From contig NZ_PVTG01000004.1 of NCBI RefSeq assembly GCF_003002915.1, positions 186,001-250,000 of the forward strand: a DNA stretch of 64,000 nucleotides. The letters are read 5' to 3'. The notes under the pieces are model-generated. The model was given only the letters and a program-made list of their open reading frames with translations, was not told the origin of the DNA and did not search any database. A program made the translations under genes and the position numbers. Positions within the stretch are counted from its first letter, which is position 1. Each line of letters opens with the position of its first letter. Below are positions 32,980 through 41,631 of this stretch, piece after piece. The DNA comes from Geodermatophilus tzadiensis. GTDB taxonomy: Bacteria > Actinomycetota > Actinomycetes > Mycobacteriales > Geodermatophilaceae.

Positions 32980-34974
32980 GTGGCGGACGGGTCGGCGGGA
33001 CAGGTGCTCGACGCACCCCGTGCTGCCCCGACGGTCGGCTGGGCGTTGGGTCCGCTGGGGGCGGCGCAGGCCGCCGACCGGGAGATCGCCCGCCAGACGG
33101 CGCTGAGGGCGCGGGCGGTTGCCGCCTTCGCCGCCACCCGCCCGGCGACGACCGACCGCGCGCAGGGTGAGCGGGGGGCGATGTCGGCGCAGCGGTGGGC
33201 GGCGCGGGCGGAGGTGCTGCGGCCGGTGAGTGAGTGGGCGACTCAGGAGCTGGCGGTCGCGCTCGACCTCACCACCCAGGCTGCGGAGGCGGAGCTGGTG
33301 CGGTCGCTGACGCTGGTGCAGCGGCTGCCGGCGGTGCTCGACGCACTCGAGGCCGGCGCGCTGCACGCCGGGCACCTGTGGTGCCTGCTTGAGCACGTCG
33401 CCCCGATCCCCGACGACGTCCTGCGCGCCCGGGTGCAGGCCGAGGTGCTGGCCTGGCTGGCCGCCCGCTCCCGGGTGACCACGGCGGCGCAGCTGGGTGA
33501 GCGGGTGCGCCGGACGGTGGCCCGGCTGCACGCCCCCGACGCGGCGCGGGACCTGACGCGGGCGCTGCGAGAGCGCGGGGTGAGCGTGCGCCCGGAACGG
33601 ACGGCGGGGATGTCGGCGGTGACGGTGGTGTGCAGCACCCCGGAGGCGCAGGCGCTGGTGCGGGCGCTGGCCGCCTACGTCGATGCTCTGGACGCCGACC
33701 CTGCCGACACCCGGACGCGGGGGCAGAAGACCGTCGACTGCCTGCTGGACCTGGTGCTGCGCCCCGGAGAGTCCAGCCTGCCGCCGGTGCAGGTGCTGCT
33801 CACCGTCGTCGCCTCGGTGCAGACGCTGCTCGGCGGGGACACCCCCGGGGAGGTGGACGGTCAGGTGGTGCCGGCGGAGATGGCCCGCCAACTCGCCCGC
33901 GCCTTCGCCGGCCTCGCTCCGGCCAGCCCCGACGCCACCGATGCCGCCGGTCAGGCCGACAGCATCGAGCCGGCCGCCACGGGTGAGCCGGAGGACGCAT
34001 ACGGCGGTCCGGTGGAACGGGCAGCGGAGAGCCTGAACGCCGAGGACTTCGACCGGTGGCTCGACGATCTCGTTCGCGACGCCTTCGGCGACGACCCACC
34101 ACCGGACCCATCACCTCTCGAGCCCGATCCGCACAGCCCTGTGTCAGACGTCGGATGGGACACCGGCCCGGACGACCTCCACGACCCGCAGCGCCCGCGC
34201 ACCCCGGCTGACGGTGACCTCCCCGGTGGAGAGCCCCCTGCTGGTGGGCAGGGCTGGTGGGCGGCGGCCGACCGGGCGGTGGACGACGCCGGCGATCCGT
34301 TGCTGGTCCTCGAGCGCGCGCTCGGTCACGCCCACCGCATGGTGCGCACCGCGCAGACCGCCGACGCCGCCGACGAGACCGCCTGGCGGACCGGCCCGGC
34401 CGGCCACATCACCGCCGCTCGCGACGCGTTGAGCGCGCTGGCCGCCGCCGGCGAGGCCCAGCGCGCCGAGCTGGCCGCGTTGCTGGCCGCGACCGCCGGC
34501 GGCGGACTGGCCGACCGGCCCCGCCTGGCACTCACCGACGCCGTCACCGGCGCCCTGCGGACCCTCACCGACCTGCCCGCGCTGCGCCGCGCCGGCACCT
34601 GCGGCCAACCCGCCTGCACCCGCACCCCGGACGCCTGCGACCACGACCTCGCCGGCCGCCCCGGCCTCGGTGCCCCCGGCCCCACCGACGGCTACCGGCC
34701 CACCGCGGGCCTCGACCGCTGGGTCCGCGCCCGCGACCGGTGCTGCCGCTTCCCCGGCTGCCGCCGCCGCATCCCCAGAGCAGGCGAACTGGACCACGTC
34801 CGCCCCTGGCCCGATGGGAAGACATCGGCGGCGAACCTGGCCGGCTTCTGCACCACCCACCACCGCGGCAAGCACCAGGCACCGGGCTGGACCCACACCC
34901 TGCGCCCCGACGGCACGCTGACCGTCACCACCCCCACAGGGCTGACCGCCGTCACCGAACCCCCGCCCTACTGA
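32980..34974 (+). CDS. DUF222 (13E12 repeat family) HNH endonuclease-domain protein
   Basis: 664 residues from the GTG at 32980, chosen because an ATG at 32968 lies inside the -10/SOS box. The N-terminal DUF222 region runs to about 300 (MSAQRWAARAEVLRPVSEWATQELAVAL ... LEAGALHAGHLWCLLEHV). An acidic Pro/Asp-rich linker of about 120 residues follows. The C-terminus has a CRFPGCRRRIP zinc-type knuckle and the HNH motif LDHVRPWPDGKTSAANLAGFC-x2-HH. Members are numerous in actinobacteria, are often DNA-damage inducible, and have no settled function. The SOS-like site fits that pattern. No flanking repeats or attachment sites were seen, so mobility is not supported here. Confidence 0.85.
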   Translation: MADGSAGQVLDAPRAAPTVGWALGPLGAAQAADREIARQTALRARAVAAFAATRPATTDRAQGERGAMSAQRWAARAEVLRPVSEWATQELAVALDLTTQAAEAELVRSLTLVQRLPAVLDALEAGALHAGHLWCLLEHVAPIPDDVLRARVQAEVLAWLAARSRVTTAAQLGERVRRTVARLHAPDAARDLTRALRERGVSVRPERTAGMSAVTVVCSTPEAQALVRALAAYVDALDADPADTRTRGQKTVDCLLDLVLRPGESSLPPVQVLLTVVASVQTLLGGDTPGEVDGQVVPAEMARQLARAFAGLAPASPDATDAAGQADSIEPAATGEPEDAYGGPVERAAESLNAEDFDRWLDDLVRDAFGDDPPPDPSPLEPDPHSPVSDVGWDTGPDDLHDPQRPRTPADGDLPGGEPPAGGQGWWAAADRAVDDAGDPLLVLERALGHAHRMVRTAQTADAADETAWRTGPAGHITAARDALSALAAAGEAQRAELAALLAATAGGGLADRPRLALTDAVTGALRTLTDLPALRRAGTCGQPACTRTPDACDHDLAGRPGLGAPGPTDGYRPTAGLDRWVRARDRCCRFPGCRRRIPRAGELDHVRPWPDGKTSAANLAGFCTTHHRGKHQAPGWTHTLRPDGTLTVTTPTGLTAVTEPPPY

Positions 34975-34995
34975 CCCAGGCGGGGAGCGGCCGCG

Positions 34996-35910
34996 CTACT
35001 CGACCGCGATCGGACGGCGTCGGGGCACGACCACCAGCGCGACCCCCAGGGCGGTCAGCGCGATCCCGGCGAGCGACACCGCCGACGGGACCGTGCCGAA
35101 CAGCAGCCACGCCTCCAGCGCCACCGCCGGCGGCACCAGGTACAGCAGGCTGGACACCTCGGCCGCCGTCCCGCGCCGCAGCAGCACGAGCAGCAGCAGG
35201 ACCGCCCCCAGCGACAGGGCGAGCACCAGCCACACCATCGCCAGCACGAAGTCGCCGGTCCAGCGGATCGTCATCCGCTCGGTCGCCAGCGCGCCGGCCA
35301 GCAGGACCGCCGCCGCCGCGGCGTACTGCACCGCCGTCCCCCACAGCAGCGGGATCCCGCCGCCGAACCGCTTCTGGTGGACGGTGCCGGCCGTTCCTGC
35401 CGCCAGCGCCACCAGGCACGCGGCCACCCCCGCCACCGACAGCGAGGTGGCGCCGGCCGCCGCGGTCAGCCCCGGCCAGACGACGACGGCGACGCCGGCC
35501 ACCCCCAGCGCCAGTCCGAGCCACTGCCGCGCGGTCGCCCGCTCGCCGAGCACCGGGCCGGCCAGCACCACGGTCAGCACCGGCTGCAGGCTCACCACCA
35601 CCGCCGACACCGGCGAGGGCACGCCCAGCGAGATGGCCACGAACACCCCGCCGAGGTAGCCCGCGTGCAGCAGCAGGCCCACGACCGCGGCGTGCCCGTA
35701 CTGCGCCGGCCGGGAGAGGACGGCGGCGCGCGCGACCACCGCGATCAGCGCCAGCAGGACCGCCGCGATGACCATCCGCAGCCCCAGGAAGGTCAGCGGC
35801 TCGGCGTAGGGCAGCCCGTACTGCGCGCCGACGAAGCCGGTGCTCCACAGCAGCACGAACAGCGCCGGGGCGCCCAGCCGCTGCAGCCGCGACCGTGCCG
35901 GTGCCGTCAC
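34996..35910 (-). CDS. EamA/DMT-superfamily transporter
   Basis: 304 residues with about ten hydrophobic helices arranged as two EamA repeats (ALFVLLWSTGFVGAQYGLPYAEPLTFLGLRM in the first; ALEAWLLFGTVPSAVSLAGIALTALGVALVV at the end). Such proteins export or import small metabolites. GTG at 35910, only 7 bp from the stop of the livF-like gene, so it may be the last gene of the liv operon and export an intermediate or byproduct. Substrate unknown. Confidence 0.8.
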   Translation of the reverse strand: MTAPARSRLQRLGAPALFVLLWSTGFVGAQYGLPYAEPLTFLGLRMVIAAVLLALIAVVARAAVLSRPAQYGHAAVVGLLLHAGYLGGVFVAISLGVPSPVSAVVVSLQPVLTVVLAGPVLGERATARQWLGLALGVAGVAVVVWPGLTAAAGATSLSVAGVAACLVALAAGTAGTVHQKRFGGGIPLLWGTAVQYAAAAAVLLAGALATERMTIRWTGDFVLAMVWLVLALSLGAVLLLLVLLRRGTAAEVSSLLYLVPPAVALEAWLLFGTVPSAVSLAGIALTALGVALVVVPRRRPIAVE

Positions 35911-35917
35911 CGGGACG

Positions 35918-36619
35918 TCAGGCCACGCCGAGGAGCCGGTGCGCCACCGTGCTGTCGCTGCGGAACTCCGGCGTCGGGCAGCGGTGCACGATCCGGCCCT
36001 TCTGCATGACGGCGATCTCGTCGGCCACCGCGAAGGCCAGGTGCAGGTCCTGCTCGACCACCAGCAGGGTGACCCCCTCCGCCTTCATGCCCACCACGAC
36101 CTGCCCGATCGCGTCGACCACGGCGGGGGCCAGCCCGTCGGACGGCTCGTCCATCAGCACCAGTCGCGGGTTGGTCAGCAGCGCCCGCGCGATGGCCAGC
36201 ATCTGCTGCTCCCCGCCGGAGAGCTGCCCCGCCCCGTGCTTGAGCCGCTCACCCAGCCTCGGCAGCAGCTCCAGCACCCGCCCGGTGTCCCAGGGACCGC
36301 GGCCGCGGCCGCGCCGGGCGGCCAGGTCCAGGTGCTCGGTCACCGTGAGCGGTGCCCACACCCGCCGTCCCTGGGGGACGACGGCCACCCCGGCGCGGGC
36401 GACCACGTCGGGCCGCCGGCCGGCCAGGTCGCGGCCGTCGAGCCGCACGGTGCCGGCCGAGGGGCGCACCAGCCCCATGAGCGTGTTCACCAGCGTCGTC
36501 TTGCCCACGCCGTTGCGGCCGAGCAGCCCGAGCACCCGGCCGTCGGCGAGGTCGAGGTCGACCCCCTGCAGCACGGTGCTGTGCCGGTAGCCGGACTGCA
36601 GTCCGCGGACCTCGAGCAC
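35918..36619 (-). CDS. livF: Branched-chain amino acid-type ABC importer ATPase (LivF)
   Basis: 233 residues. Walker A GRNGVGKTT, signature LSGGEQQMLAIARAL, Walker B LVLMDEPSDGLAP, switch VEQD. The SGYR-x(3)-VLQGVDL start and AVVPQGRRVWAPLTVTEHL are typical of LivF rather than LivG. It is one of the two ATPases driving the importer; with LivG, LivM, LivH and the lipoprotein it completes the set. In a cluster of aromatic-acid genes the cargo is likely an aromatic carboxylate. Confidence 0.88.
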   Translation of the reverse strand: MLEVRGLQSGYRHSTVLQGVDLDLADGRVLGLLGRNGVGKTTLVNTLMGLVRPSAGTVRLDGRDLAGRRPDVVARAGVAVVPQGRRVWAPLTVTEHLDLAARRGRGRGPWDTGRVLELLPRLGERLKHGAGQLSGGEQQMLAIARALLTNPRLVLMDEPSDGLAPAVVDAIGQVVVGMKAEGVTLLVVEQDLHLAFAVADEIAVMQKGRIVHRCPTPEFRSDSTVAHRLLGVA

Positions 36620-37411
36620 TCAGCCCACCCCCAGGGCGGCCGGTCCGGCCGTGTCGGTGAACAGCGACTCCCGGCCGGTGCCGAGGTAGGCCTCCTGGAC
36701 GGCGTCGCTGGCGCGCACCTGCTCGGGCGTGCCGGTCAGCAGCACGCGCCCCAGGTGCAGCACCGTCACCGACCGCGCCAGGGCGAAGACGACGTCCAGG
36801 TCGTGCTCGACGATCACCACGGTGACCGTCTCCGGCAGCGCCCGGACCAGCTCGACCAGCCGTGCGCTCTCCGCCGGGGACATGCCCGCCGCCGGCTCGT
36901 CGAGCAGCAGCAGCCGCGGCTCGCAGGCCAGCGCCACGGCCACCTCCAGCTGCCGGCGCTCGCCGTGGGAGAGGTCGGCGACCGGGCTGCCGCGCCGGTG
37001 GTCGAGACCGACGTCGGCCAGCAGCCCGTCCACCCGCTCGCGGGCGGCCGCCTGCCGCCGCGGCACCAGCGACGCGCGCGACCCGTGCCGCCGCTGCGCG
37101 GCCAGCAGCACGTTCTGCTCCACGGTCTGCGTGGTGAACAGGCTCGAGTGCTGCAGCGTCTGGCTGATCCCCAGCCGCGCCCGCACGTGCTCGGGCAGGC
37201 CGGTGACGTCGGTGCCGCCGAGGGTCACCGTGCCGGCCGACACCGGCATGCTGCCGGTGACCAGCTTGAACAGGGTGCTCTTGCCGGCGCCGTTGGGCCC
37301 GATCAGCGCGTGGCGGGCGCCGGTGGGGACGTCGAGGGTGACGTCGTCGACGGCCTTGAGTGCACCGAAGTGCCGGCTGACCCCCGACAGGGACAGCAGG
37401 GGAGCGGTCAC
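36620..37411 (-). CDS. livG: Branched-chain amino acid-type ABC importer ATPase (LivG)
   Basis: 263 residues. Starts LSLSGVSRHFGALKAVDDVTLDV, Walker A GPNGAGKST, signature LSHGERRQLEVAVAL, Walker B LLLLDEPAAGMSP, switch VEHD. The LSHGE signature, in place of LSGGE, is standard for LivG. Its GTG overlaps the livM stop (GTGA), and its own stop adjoins livF. It is expected on the cytoplasmic face of the LivH/LivM pore. Confidence 0.88.
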   Translation of the reverse strand: MTAPLLSLSGVSRHFGALKAVDDVTLDVPTGARHALIGPNGAGKSTLFKLVTGSMPVSAGTVTLGGTDVTGLPEHVRARLGISQTLQHSSLFTTQTVEQNVLLAAQRRHGSRASLVPRRQAAARERVDGLLADVGLDHRRGSPVADLSHGERRQLEVAVALACEPRLLLLDEPAAGMSPAESARLVELVRALPETVTVVIVEHDLDVVFALARSVTVLHLGRVLLTGTPEQVRASDAVQEAYLGTGRESLFTDTAGPAALGVG

Positions 37412-38445
37412 GGTGTCCTCCGGGTGGCGGCGCGGCGGCGCTGCACCGCGGCGGAGATGCCGGCCAGACCGGCGAAGCCGCGCGGCAGCAGGTAGACGGC
37501 GAGCACGAAGACGATGCCCAGCACCAGCGGGCCGTGGCCCTCCAGGGTCGGGCCCAGCGCGTCGCGCACCAGCACGACGACGGCCGCGCCGAGCACCGGC
37601 CCCCACAGCGACCCCGCCCCGCCGAGGATCACCGCGAGCAGCGCCAGCGCGCCGGTGGTGAACCCCGCCTCGGACGGCGTCACCAGCCGCACCTGGAGCG
37701 CGAACAGTCCGCCGGCGACCCCGGCGAGGGCGCCGGCGATGACGAAGGCCACGTACTTGTAGCGGAACGGCGAGTACCCGAGCGAGCGCATCCGCGGCTC
37801 GTTGTCGCGGATGCCGCGCAGCACCCCGCCGACGGGGGACCGCGACACCAGCCACAGCGCCGCGAACCCGAGCACGAACACGGCCAGGACGAACCAGTAC
37901 ACGTAGCCGGCCAGCGTCAGCGCGGTGCCGCCGACCCGCACGGCCGGGATGCCGTAGAGGCCGTTGGACCCGCCGGTCACCGAGTCCAGCGTGGTGGTCA
38001 GCTGGAACACGATCTCGCCGACGGCCAGGGTCAGCATGAGGAAGAAGACCCCGCTGCTGCGCACCGCCAGCCACCCGGTGGCCGCGGCCGCGACGGCCCC
38101 GGCCAGCGCGGCCACCAGCACCAGCACGACGCCCTCGCTGGTCACGTCGATCGCCACGATCCCGGCGGTGTAGGCGCCGACGCCGAAGTAGGCGGCGTGC
38201 CCCAGCGAGGGCAGCCCGGTGACCCCGACCAGCAGGTCGAGGCTGACGGCGAACAGCGCGAACACCAGGATGCGGCCGAGCACCGTGGTCGCGAAGGGGG
38301 CGAGCACGAACGGCGCCGCGGCCAGCAGCACGAGGACGACGACGGCCGGGACCGCCCGCAGCAGCGTCGCGTGCCGCCGTCCTCCGCCGGGCCGGCCGCC
38401 GGTCGCGCCGGTGTCGGCGACGATCGACTCCACGGCGGCGCTCAC
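37408..38445 (-). CDS. livM: Branched-chain amino acid-type ABC importer permease (LivM)
   Basis: 345 residues with about ten membrane helices. Family blocks: DLLVGVTGLPSLGHAAYFGVGAYTAGI, SSGVFFLMLTLAVGEIV, GIRDNEPRMRSLGY and FALQVRLVTPSEAGF. An Ala/Gly/Arg-rich N-terminal tail of about 25 residues precedes the first helix. GTG overlaps the livH stop by 4 bp. Pairs with LivH to form the channel. Confidence 0.88.
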   Translation of the reverse strand: MSAAVESIVADTGATGGRPGGGRRHATLLRAVPAVVVLVLLAAAPFVLAPFATTVLGRILVFALFAVSLDLLVGVTGLPSLGHAAYFGVGAYTAGIVAIDVTSEGVVLVLVAALAGAVAAAATGWLAVRSSGVFFLMLTLAVGEIVFQLTTTLDSVTGGSNGLYGIPAVRVGGTALTLAGYVYWFVLAVFVLGFAALWLVSRSPVGGVLRGIRDNEPRMRSLGYSPFRYKYVAFVIAGALAGVAGGLFALQVRLVTPSEAGFTTGALALLAVILGGAGSLWGPVLGAAVVVLVRDALGPTLEGHGPLVLGIVFVLAVYLLPRGFAGLAGISAAVQRRRAATRRTP

Positions 38446-39332
38446 GTCCCGGCCAGCTTCCTCGGGCCGAACAGCCCGCGCGGCCGCAGCACCAGGACCA
38501 GCGCCAGGGTGCCGAAGAGGATGAACGAGGCGACGTCGGGCAGCACCGCGCGGCCCAGCGACTCGACCTGCCCGATGACCAGCGCGCCGATGAACGCCCC
38601 CTTGACCGAGCCCAGGCCGCCGATGACCACGACCACCAGGGCGAGGATGAGGATGGTGTCGTCCAGCCCGGGCCGGGCGCCGTAGACCGGGGCGCCGAGC
38701 ACCCCGGCCACGGTCGCCAGCATCGACCCGATGCCGAGGACGGCCACCTTGACCTTGCGGTTGTCGATGCCCATGGCCGAGACCATCTCCCGGTCGGCGA
38801 CGCTGGCCCGCACCAGCGCGCCGACCGACGTCCGCTCCACCACGACGTAGACGACGACGGCCAGCACCAGCCCGACGCCGATCAGCGCCAGCCGGTAGGC
38901 CGGGTAGGAGCGGCCCAGGAACGACACGCTCTCGGCCAGCCCGGGCGGCGCCCCGACCGACAGGGCGTCGTTGCCGTAGACGATCGAGAGCACCTCGGCC
39001 ACCACGAGCGACACCCCGAGGGTGAGCAGCGCCTGGTCGAGGATCGGCCGCCGGGCCAGTGGTTCGGTCATCACCGACAGCACCCCGCCGGCGAGCAGCC
39101 CGACCAGCGCGGCGATGCCGAGGGCGGCCAGGAACCCGCCCCAGGTCGCGCCGTCGGACAGCAGGCTCCAGGCCAGGTACGCGCCCACCAGGAACAGCGC
39201 CCCGTGCGCCAGGTTCAGCACGTCCATCATCCCGAAGACGATCGACAGGCCGACGGCCAGGATGAACAGCAGCGACCCGATGGCGAAGCCGTTGAGGATG
39301 CTGACGAGGTTGCTGTCGAACCACTCGATCAC
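38442..39332 (-). CDS. livH: Branched-chain amino acid-type ABC importer permease (LivH)
   Basis: 296 residues, about eight membrane helices. Begins NLVSILNGFAIGSLLFILAVGLSIVFGMMDVLNLAHG, the classic LivH start, and ends with GQVESLGRAVLPDVASFILFGTLALVLVLRPRGLFG. GTG start 40 bp after the binding-protein stop. Forms the membrane pore with LivM. Confidence 0.88.
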   Translation of the reverse strand: MIEWFDSNLVSILNGFAIGSLLFILAVGLSIVFGMMDVLNLAHGALFLVGAYLAWSLLSDGATWGGFLAALGIAALVGLLAGGVLSVMTEPLARRPILDQALLTLGVSLVVAEVLSIVYGNDALSVGAPPGLAESVSFLGRSYPAYRLALIGVGLVLAVVVYVVVERTSVGALVRASVADREMVSAMGIDNRKVKVAVLGIGSMLATVAGVLGAPVYGARPGLDDTILILALVVVVIGGLGSVKGAFIGALVIGQVESLGRAVLPDVASFILFGTLALVLVLRPRGLFGPRKLAGT

Positions 39333-39372
39333 CGGTCGGGGCCTCCTCCCGCGTCCCGGGCGGGCACGCCGG

Positions 39373-40608
39373 TCAGCTGCCCGGCTGGGCGAAGGAGCCG
39401 AGGTCGGTGACGACGCTGTTGACCAGTGTCCCGCCCTCGTCGGTGACCTCGCGCAGGTAGATGCTCTGCTCGGGCGTCTGGCCGTTGAAGCTCCACGGGC
39501 CGCGCGGGCTGTCCTCGATCTCGCCCAGGCCGTCGAGCGCCTCCGACAGCTGGTCGCCGCTGAGCCCCTCCGCCTCGGCGAGGGCGTCGGCGAGCACGTT
39601 GGCGGTGTCGTAGGTGGTCATGCCGAACACCGTCGGCGGCTCGTCGTAGGCCGCCTCGTACGCCTCGACGAACTCGGTGTTGGCCTCGTTGTCGATCTCG
39701 GTGGAGTAGTGCAGCGTCGTCTGCACGCCCACGGCCGACTGGCCCTGCGCCTCGAGCACGCTGCCCTCGGTGAGGAAGCCCGAGCCGTAGAGCGGCACGG
39801 TGTCCTTGAGGCCGAAGGCGTCGTACTGCTGCACGAAGCTGACCGCCTCGGCGCCGGAGTAGAAGACGAAGGTCGCGGCGGCGCCGGACTCGCGGATCCC
39901 CGACAGGAACGGCTGGTAGTCCTGCGTCGTGCCGAAGGGGGTGAGCGCCTGGCCGGCGACCGTGCCGCCCCCGGCCTCGAACGCCTCGGTGAACCCGGCC
40001 ACGACCTCCTGGCCGGCGGCGTAGTCGGGCGCCATCACGTAGACCGGGCCGACGCCCTCCTCGGCCAGGTGCTGCCCCATGGCCGAGGCCACCTGGGCGT
40101 TGGTGAACGACGTCCGCCACACGTAGGGGGAGCTCGCGTCGCCGGTGATCGCCCCCGCGCCGGCGTTGGCCACGATGAGCAGCTTCTGCGCCTCGGTGAA
40201 CTGCTCGGCGGCGCCCAGGGCGGTCGCGGAGTTGACGATGCCGACGACGACGTCGACCTGCTCCTCCTGCAGCAGCCGCTGGATGGCCGGCACCCCGGTG
40301 TCGGGGCCCTCGCCCTCGTCGGCGACGACGGTCTCGACCTCGTAGTCGCCCATCCGCCCGTCGTTCTGCTCCAGCCACAGGTCCCAGCCCTGCTGCATGT
40401 CCTCCCCGAGCGGGGTGTAGACACCCGCCTGGGGGATGACCAGGCCGACGCGGATGGTGCCGCCGCCCTCGCCGCCGCCACCCTCGCCGCCACCACCGCC
40501 GGAGTCGCCGCCCAGGCTGCCGCCGCCGCACGCGGTGGTCAGCGACAGCAGCGCCACCGCGCCGAGGGGTCCCAGCAGTCGTCCGCGGGAGGGGCCGTGC
40601 AGCGCCAT
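39373..40608 (-). CDS. Substrate-binding lipoprotein of the liv-type importer
   Basis: 411 residues. The signal peptide has a lipobox ending LTTAC with Cys27, followed by a Gly/Ser/Glu linker that tethers the protein outside the membrane. The mature part starts TIRVGLVIPQAGVYTPLGEDMQQGW, a type-1 periplasmic-binding (LivK/AmiC) fold, and the ligand is captured between two lobes. Sequence alone does not distinguish amino acids from aromatic acids; relatives near aromatic genes often bind benzoate-like ligands. First gene of the liv operon. Confidence 0.85.
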   Translation of the reverse strand: MALHGPSRGRLLGPLGAVALLSLTTACGGGSLGGDSGGGGGEGGGGEGGGTIRVGLVIPQAGVYTPLGEDMQQGWDLWLEQNDGRMGDYEVETVVADEGEGPDTGVPAIQRLLQEEQVDVVVGIVNSATALGAAEQFTEAQKLLIVANAGAGAITGDASSPYVWRTSFTNAQVASAMGQHLAEEGVGPVYVMAPDYAAGQEVVAGFTEAFEAGGGTVAGQALTPFGTTQDYQPFLSGIRESGAAATFVFYSGAEAVSFVQQYDAFGLKDTVPLYGSGFLTEGSVLEAQGQSAVGVQTTLHYSTEIDNEANTEFVEAYEAAYDEPPTVFGMTTYDTANVLADALAEAEGLSGDQLSEALDGLGEIEDSPRGPWSFNGQTPEQSIYLREVTDEGGTLVNSVVTDLGSFAQPGS

Positions 40609-40628
40609 GGGGGTCTCCGGAGAGTCAG

Positions 40629-40640
40629 GACGTGCTACAC
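40629..40640 (-). promoter_or_regulatory. Shared 12-mer in the liv leader (also at box)
   Basis: GTGTAGCACGTC on the minus strand, 20 bp before the lipoprotein gene start and identical to 32154-32165 before boxC. Confidence 0.5.
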
Positions 40641-40662
40641 TGCACGTCGGTCAGCGCACGAT

Positions 40663-40690
40663 GCTGTAGTACCACGGCCGAGTGTGTCAA
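40663..40690 (-). promoter_or_regulatory. Candidate promoter of the liv operon
   Basis: Minus strand: TTGACA (-35, 40690-40685), 16-bp spacer, TACAGC (-10, 40668-40663). The -35 is a perfect consensus, rare in this G+C-rich window. Transcription would start near 40656, leaving the shared 12-mer inside the leader. Confidence 0.5.
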
Positions 40691-40776
40691 GCCTCACTGT
40701 GCAGTTCCGGCGCCTCGTGGCCGAGTCGTGACCCCGGTCGGGTGGTGGCGGAGATCCGGACCCGGGCGGTGTCACC

Positions 40777-41631
40777 ATGGTGGGTGTGGAGGTCGTCGAG
40801 GGGCCGTTCGTCACGCGGCGCCAGGAACTCGGCGCGGCGAGCGCGCGCAGCCTGCTGCTCACGGTCCTGGGCGAGTTCGTGCTGCCCGGCGCCCGTCCGG
40901 TGTGGACGGCCACCCTCATCGACCTGCTCGCCGACCTCGACGTCGCCGAGAAGGCGGCCCGCCAGGCGATCATGCGCACCGCCGACAGCGGGTGGATCGC
41001 CGGCAGCCGGGTCGGCCGGGAGACCTGCTGGACGCTCACCGAGGCGGGCACCCGGCTGCTGCGCGAGGGCACCGACCGCATCTACGGCGCCGCCGCCGAG
41101 GGGCGGTCCTGGGACGGCCGGTGGCTGGTGCTCACCGTCGGCATCCCGGAGAACGCCCGCTCGCTGCGCCAGCAGCTGCGCACCCGGCTGGGCTGGGCCG
41201 GGCTCGGCTCGGTCAACGGCACCACCTGGGTGACCCCGCGGGTCGACCGCGAGCAGGAGGCGCGGCGCGTCCTGGAGGACCTGGGCCTGCTGGCGGGCAG
41301 CTGGTCGTTCCTCGCGGAGGCCGGCGTGGTCGGCGACGAGCGGTCGCTGACCCGCAGCGCCTGGGACCTCGACGCGATCGAGGCCCGCTACGAGGACTTC
41401 CTCGACATGGTGCGGCGGCGCCGGCCGCGCACCGACCGGCAGGCCCTCGTCGCCCAGGTCCGCCTCGTGCAGGAGTGGCGCCGCTTCCCGCTGCTCGACC
41501 CCGGCCTGCCGCGCGAGCTGCTGCCGCCGCGGTGGAGCGGCAACCGGGCGGCCGAGGCCTTCCGCGAGCGGCACGCCGCCTGGGCGCCGCGGGCCCAGGC
41601 GGCGTGGGCGGAGCTCAGCCGCGACCGCTGA
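40777..41631 (+). CDS. PaaX-family transcriptional regulator (copy 1)
   Basis: 284 residues. Winged-helix N-domain (TATLIDLLADLDVAEKAARQAIMRTADSGWIAGSRVGR), then the PaaX central block WDGRWLVLTVGIPE-x(4)-LRQQLRTRLGWAGLGSVNGTTWVTPR and the C-terminal FRDPDLP-like segment (WRRFPLLDPGLPRELLPPRWSG). PaaX repressors sense aryl-CoA thioesters such as phenylacetyl-CoA. It is divergent from the liv operon and may control it. Its 3' end overlaps the convergent DUF6158 gene by 17 bp. Confidence 0.83.
   Translation: MVGVEVVEGPFVTRRQELGAASARSLLLTVLGEFVLPGARPVWTATLIDLLADLDVAEKAARQAIMRTADSGWIAGSRVGRETCWTLTEAGTRLLREGTDRIYGAAAEGRSWDGRWLVLTVGIPENARSLRQQLRTRLGWAGLGSVNGTTWVTPRVDREQEARRVLEDLGLLAGSWSFLAEAGVVGDERSLTRSAWDLDAIEARYEDFLDMVRRRRPRTDRQALVAQVRLVQEWRRFPLLDPGLPRELLPPRWSGNRAAEAFRERHAAWAPRAQAAWAELSRDR

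Noticed and set aside
32980-34974. HNH protein as a homing endonuclease, intein or insertion element
   Set aside because: No flanking repeats, no split host gene and no recombinase; the DUF222 architecture is a common chromosomal family.
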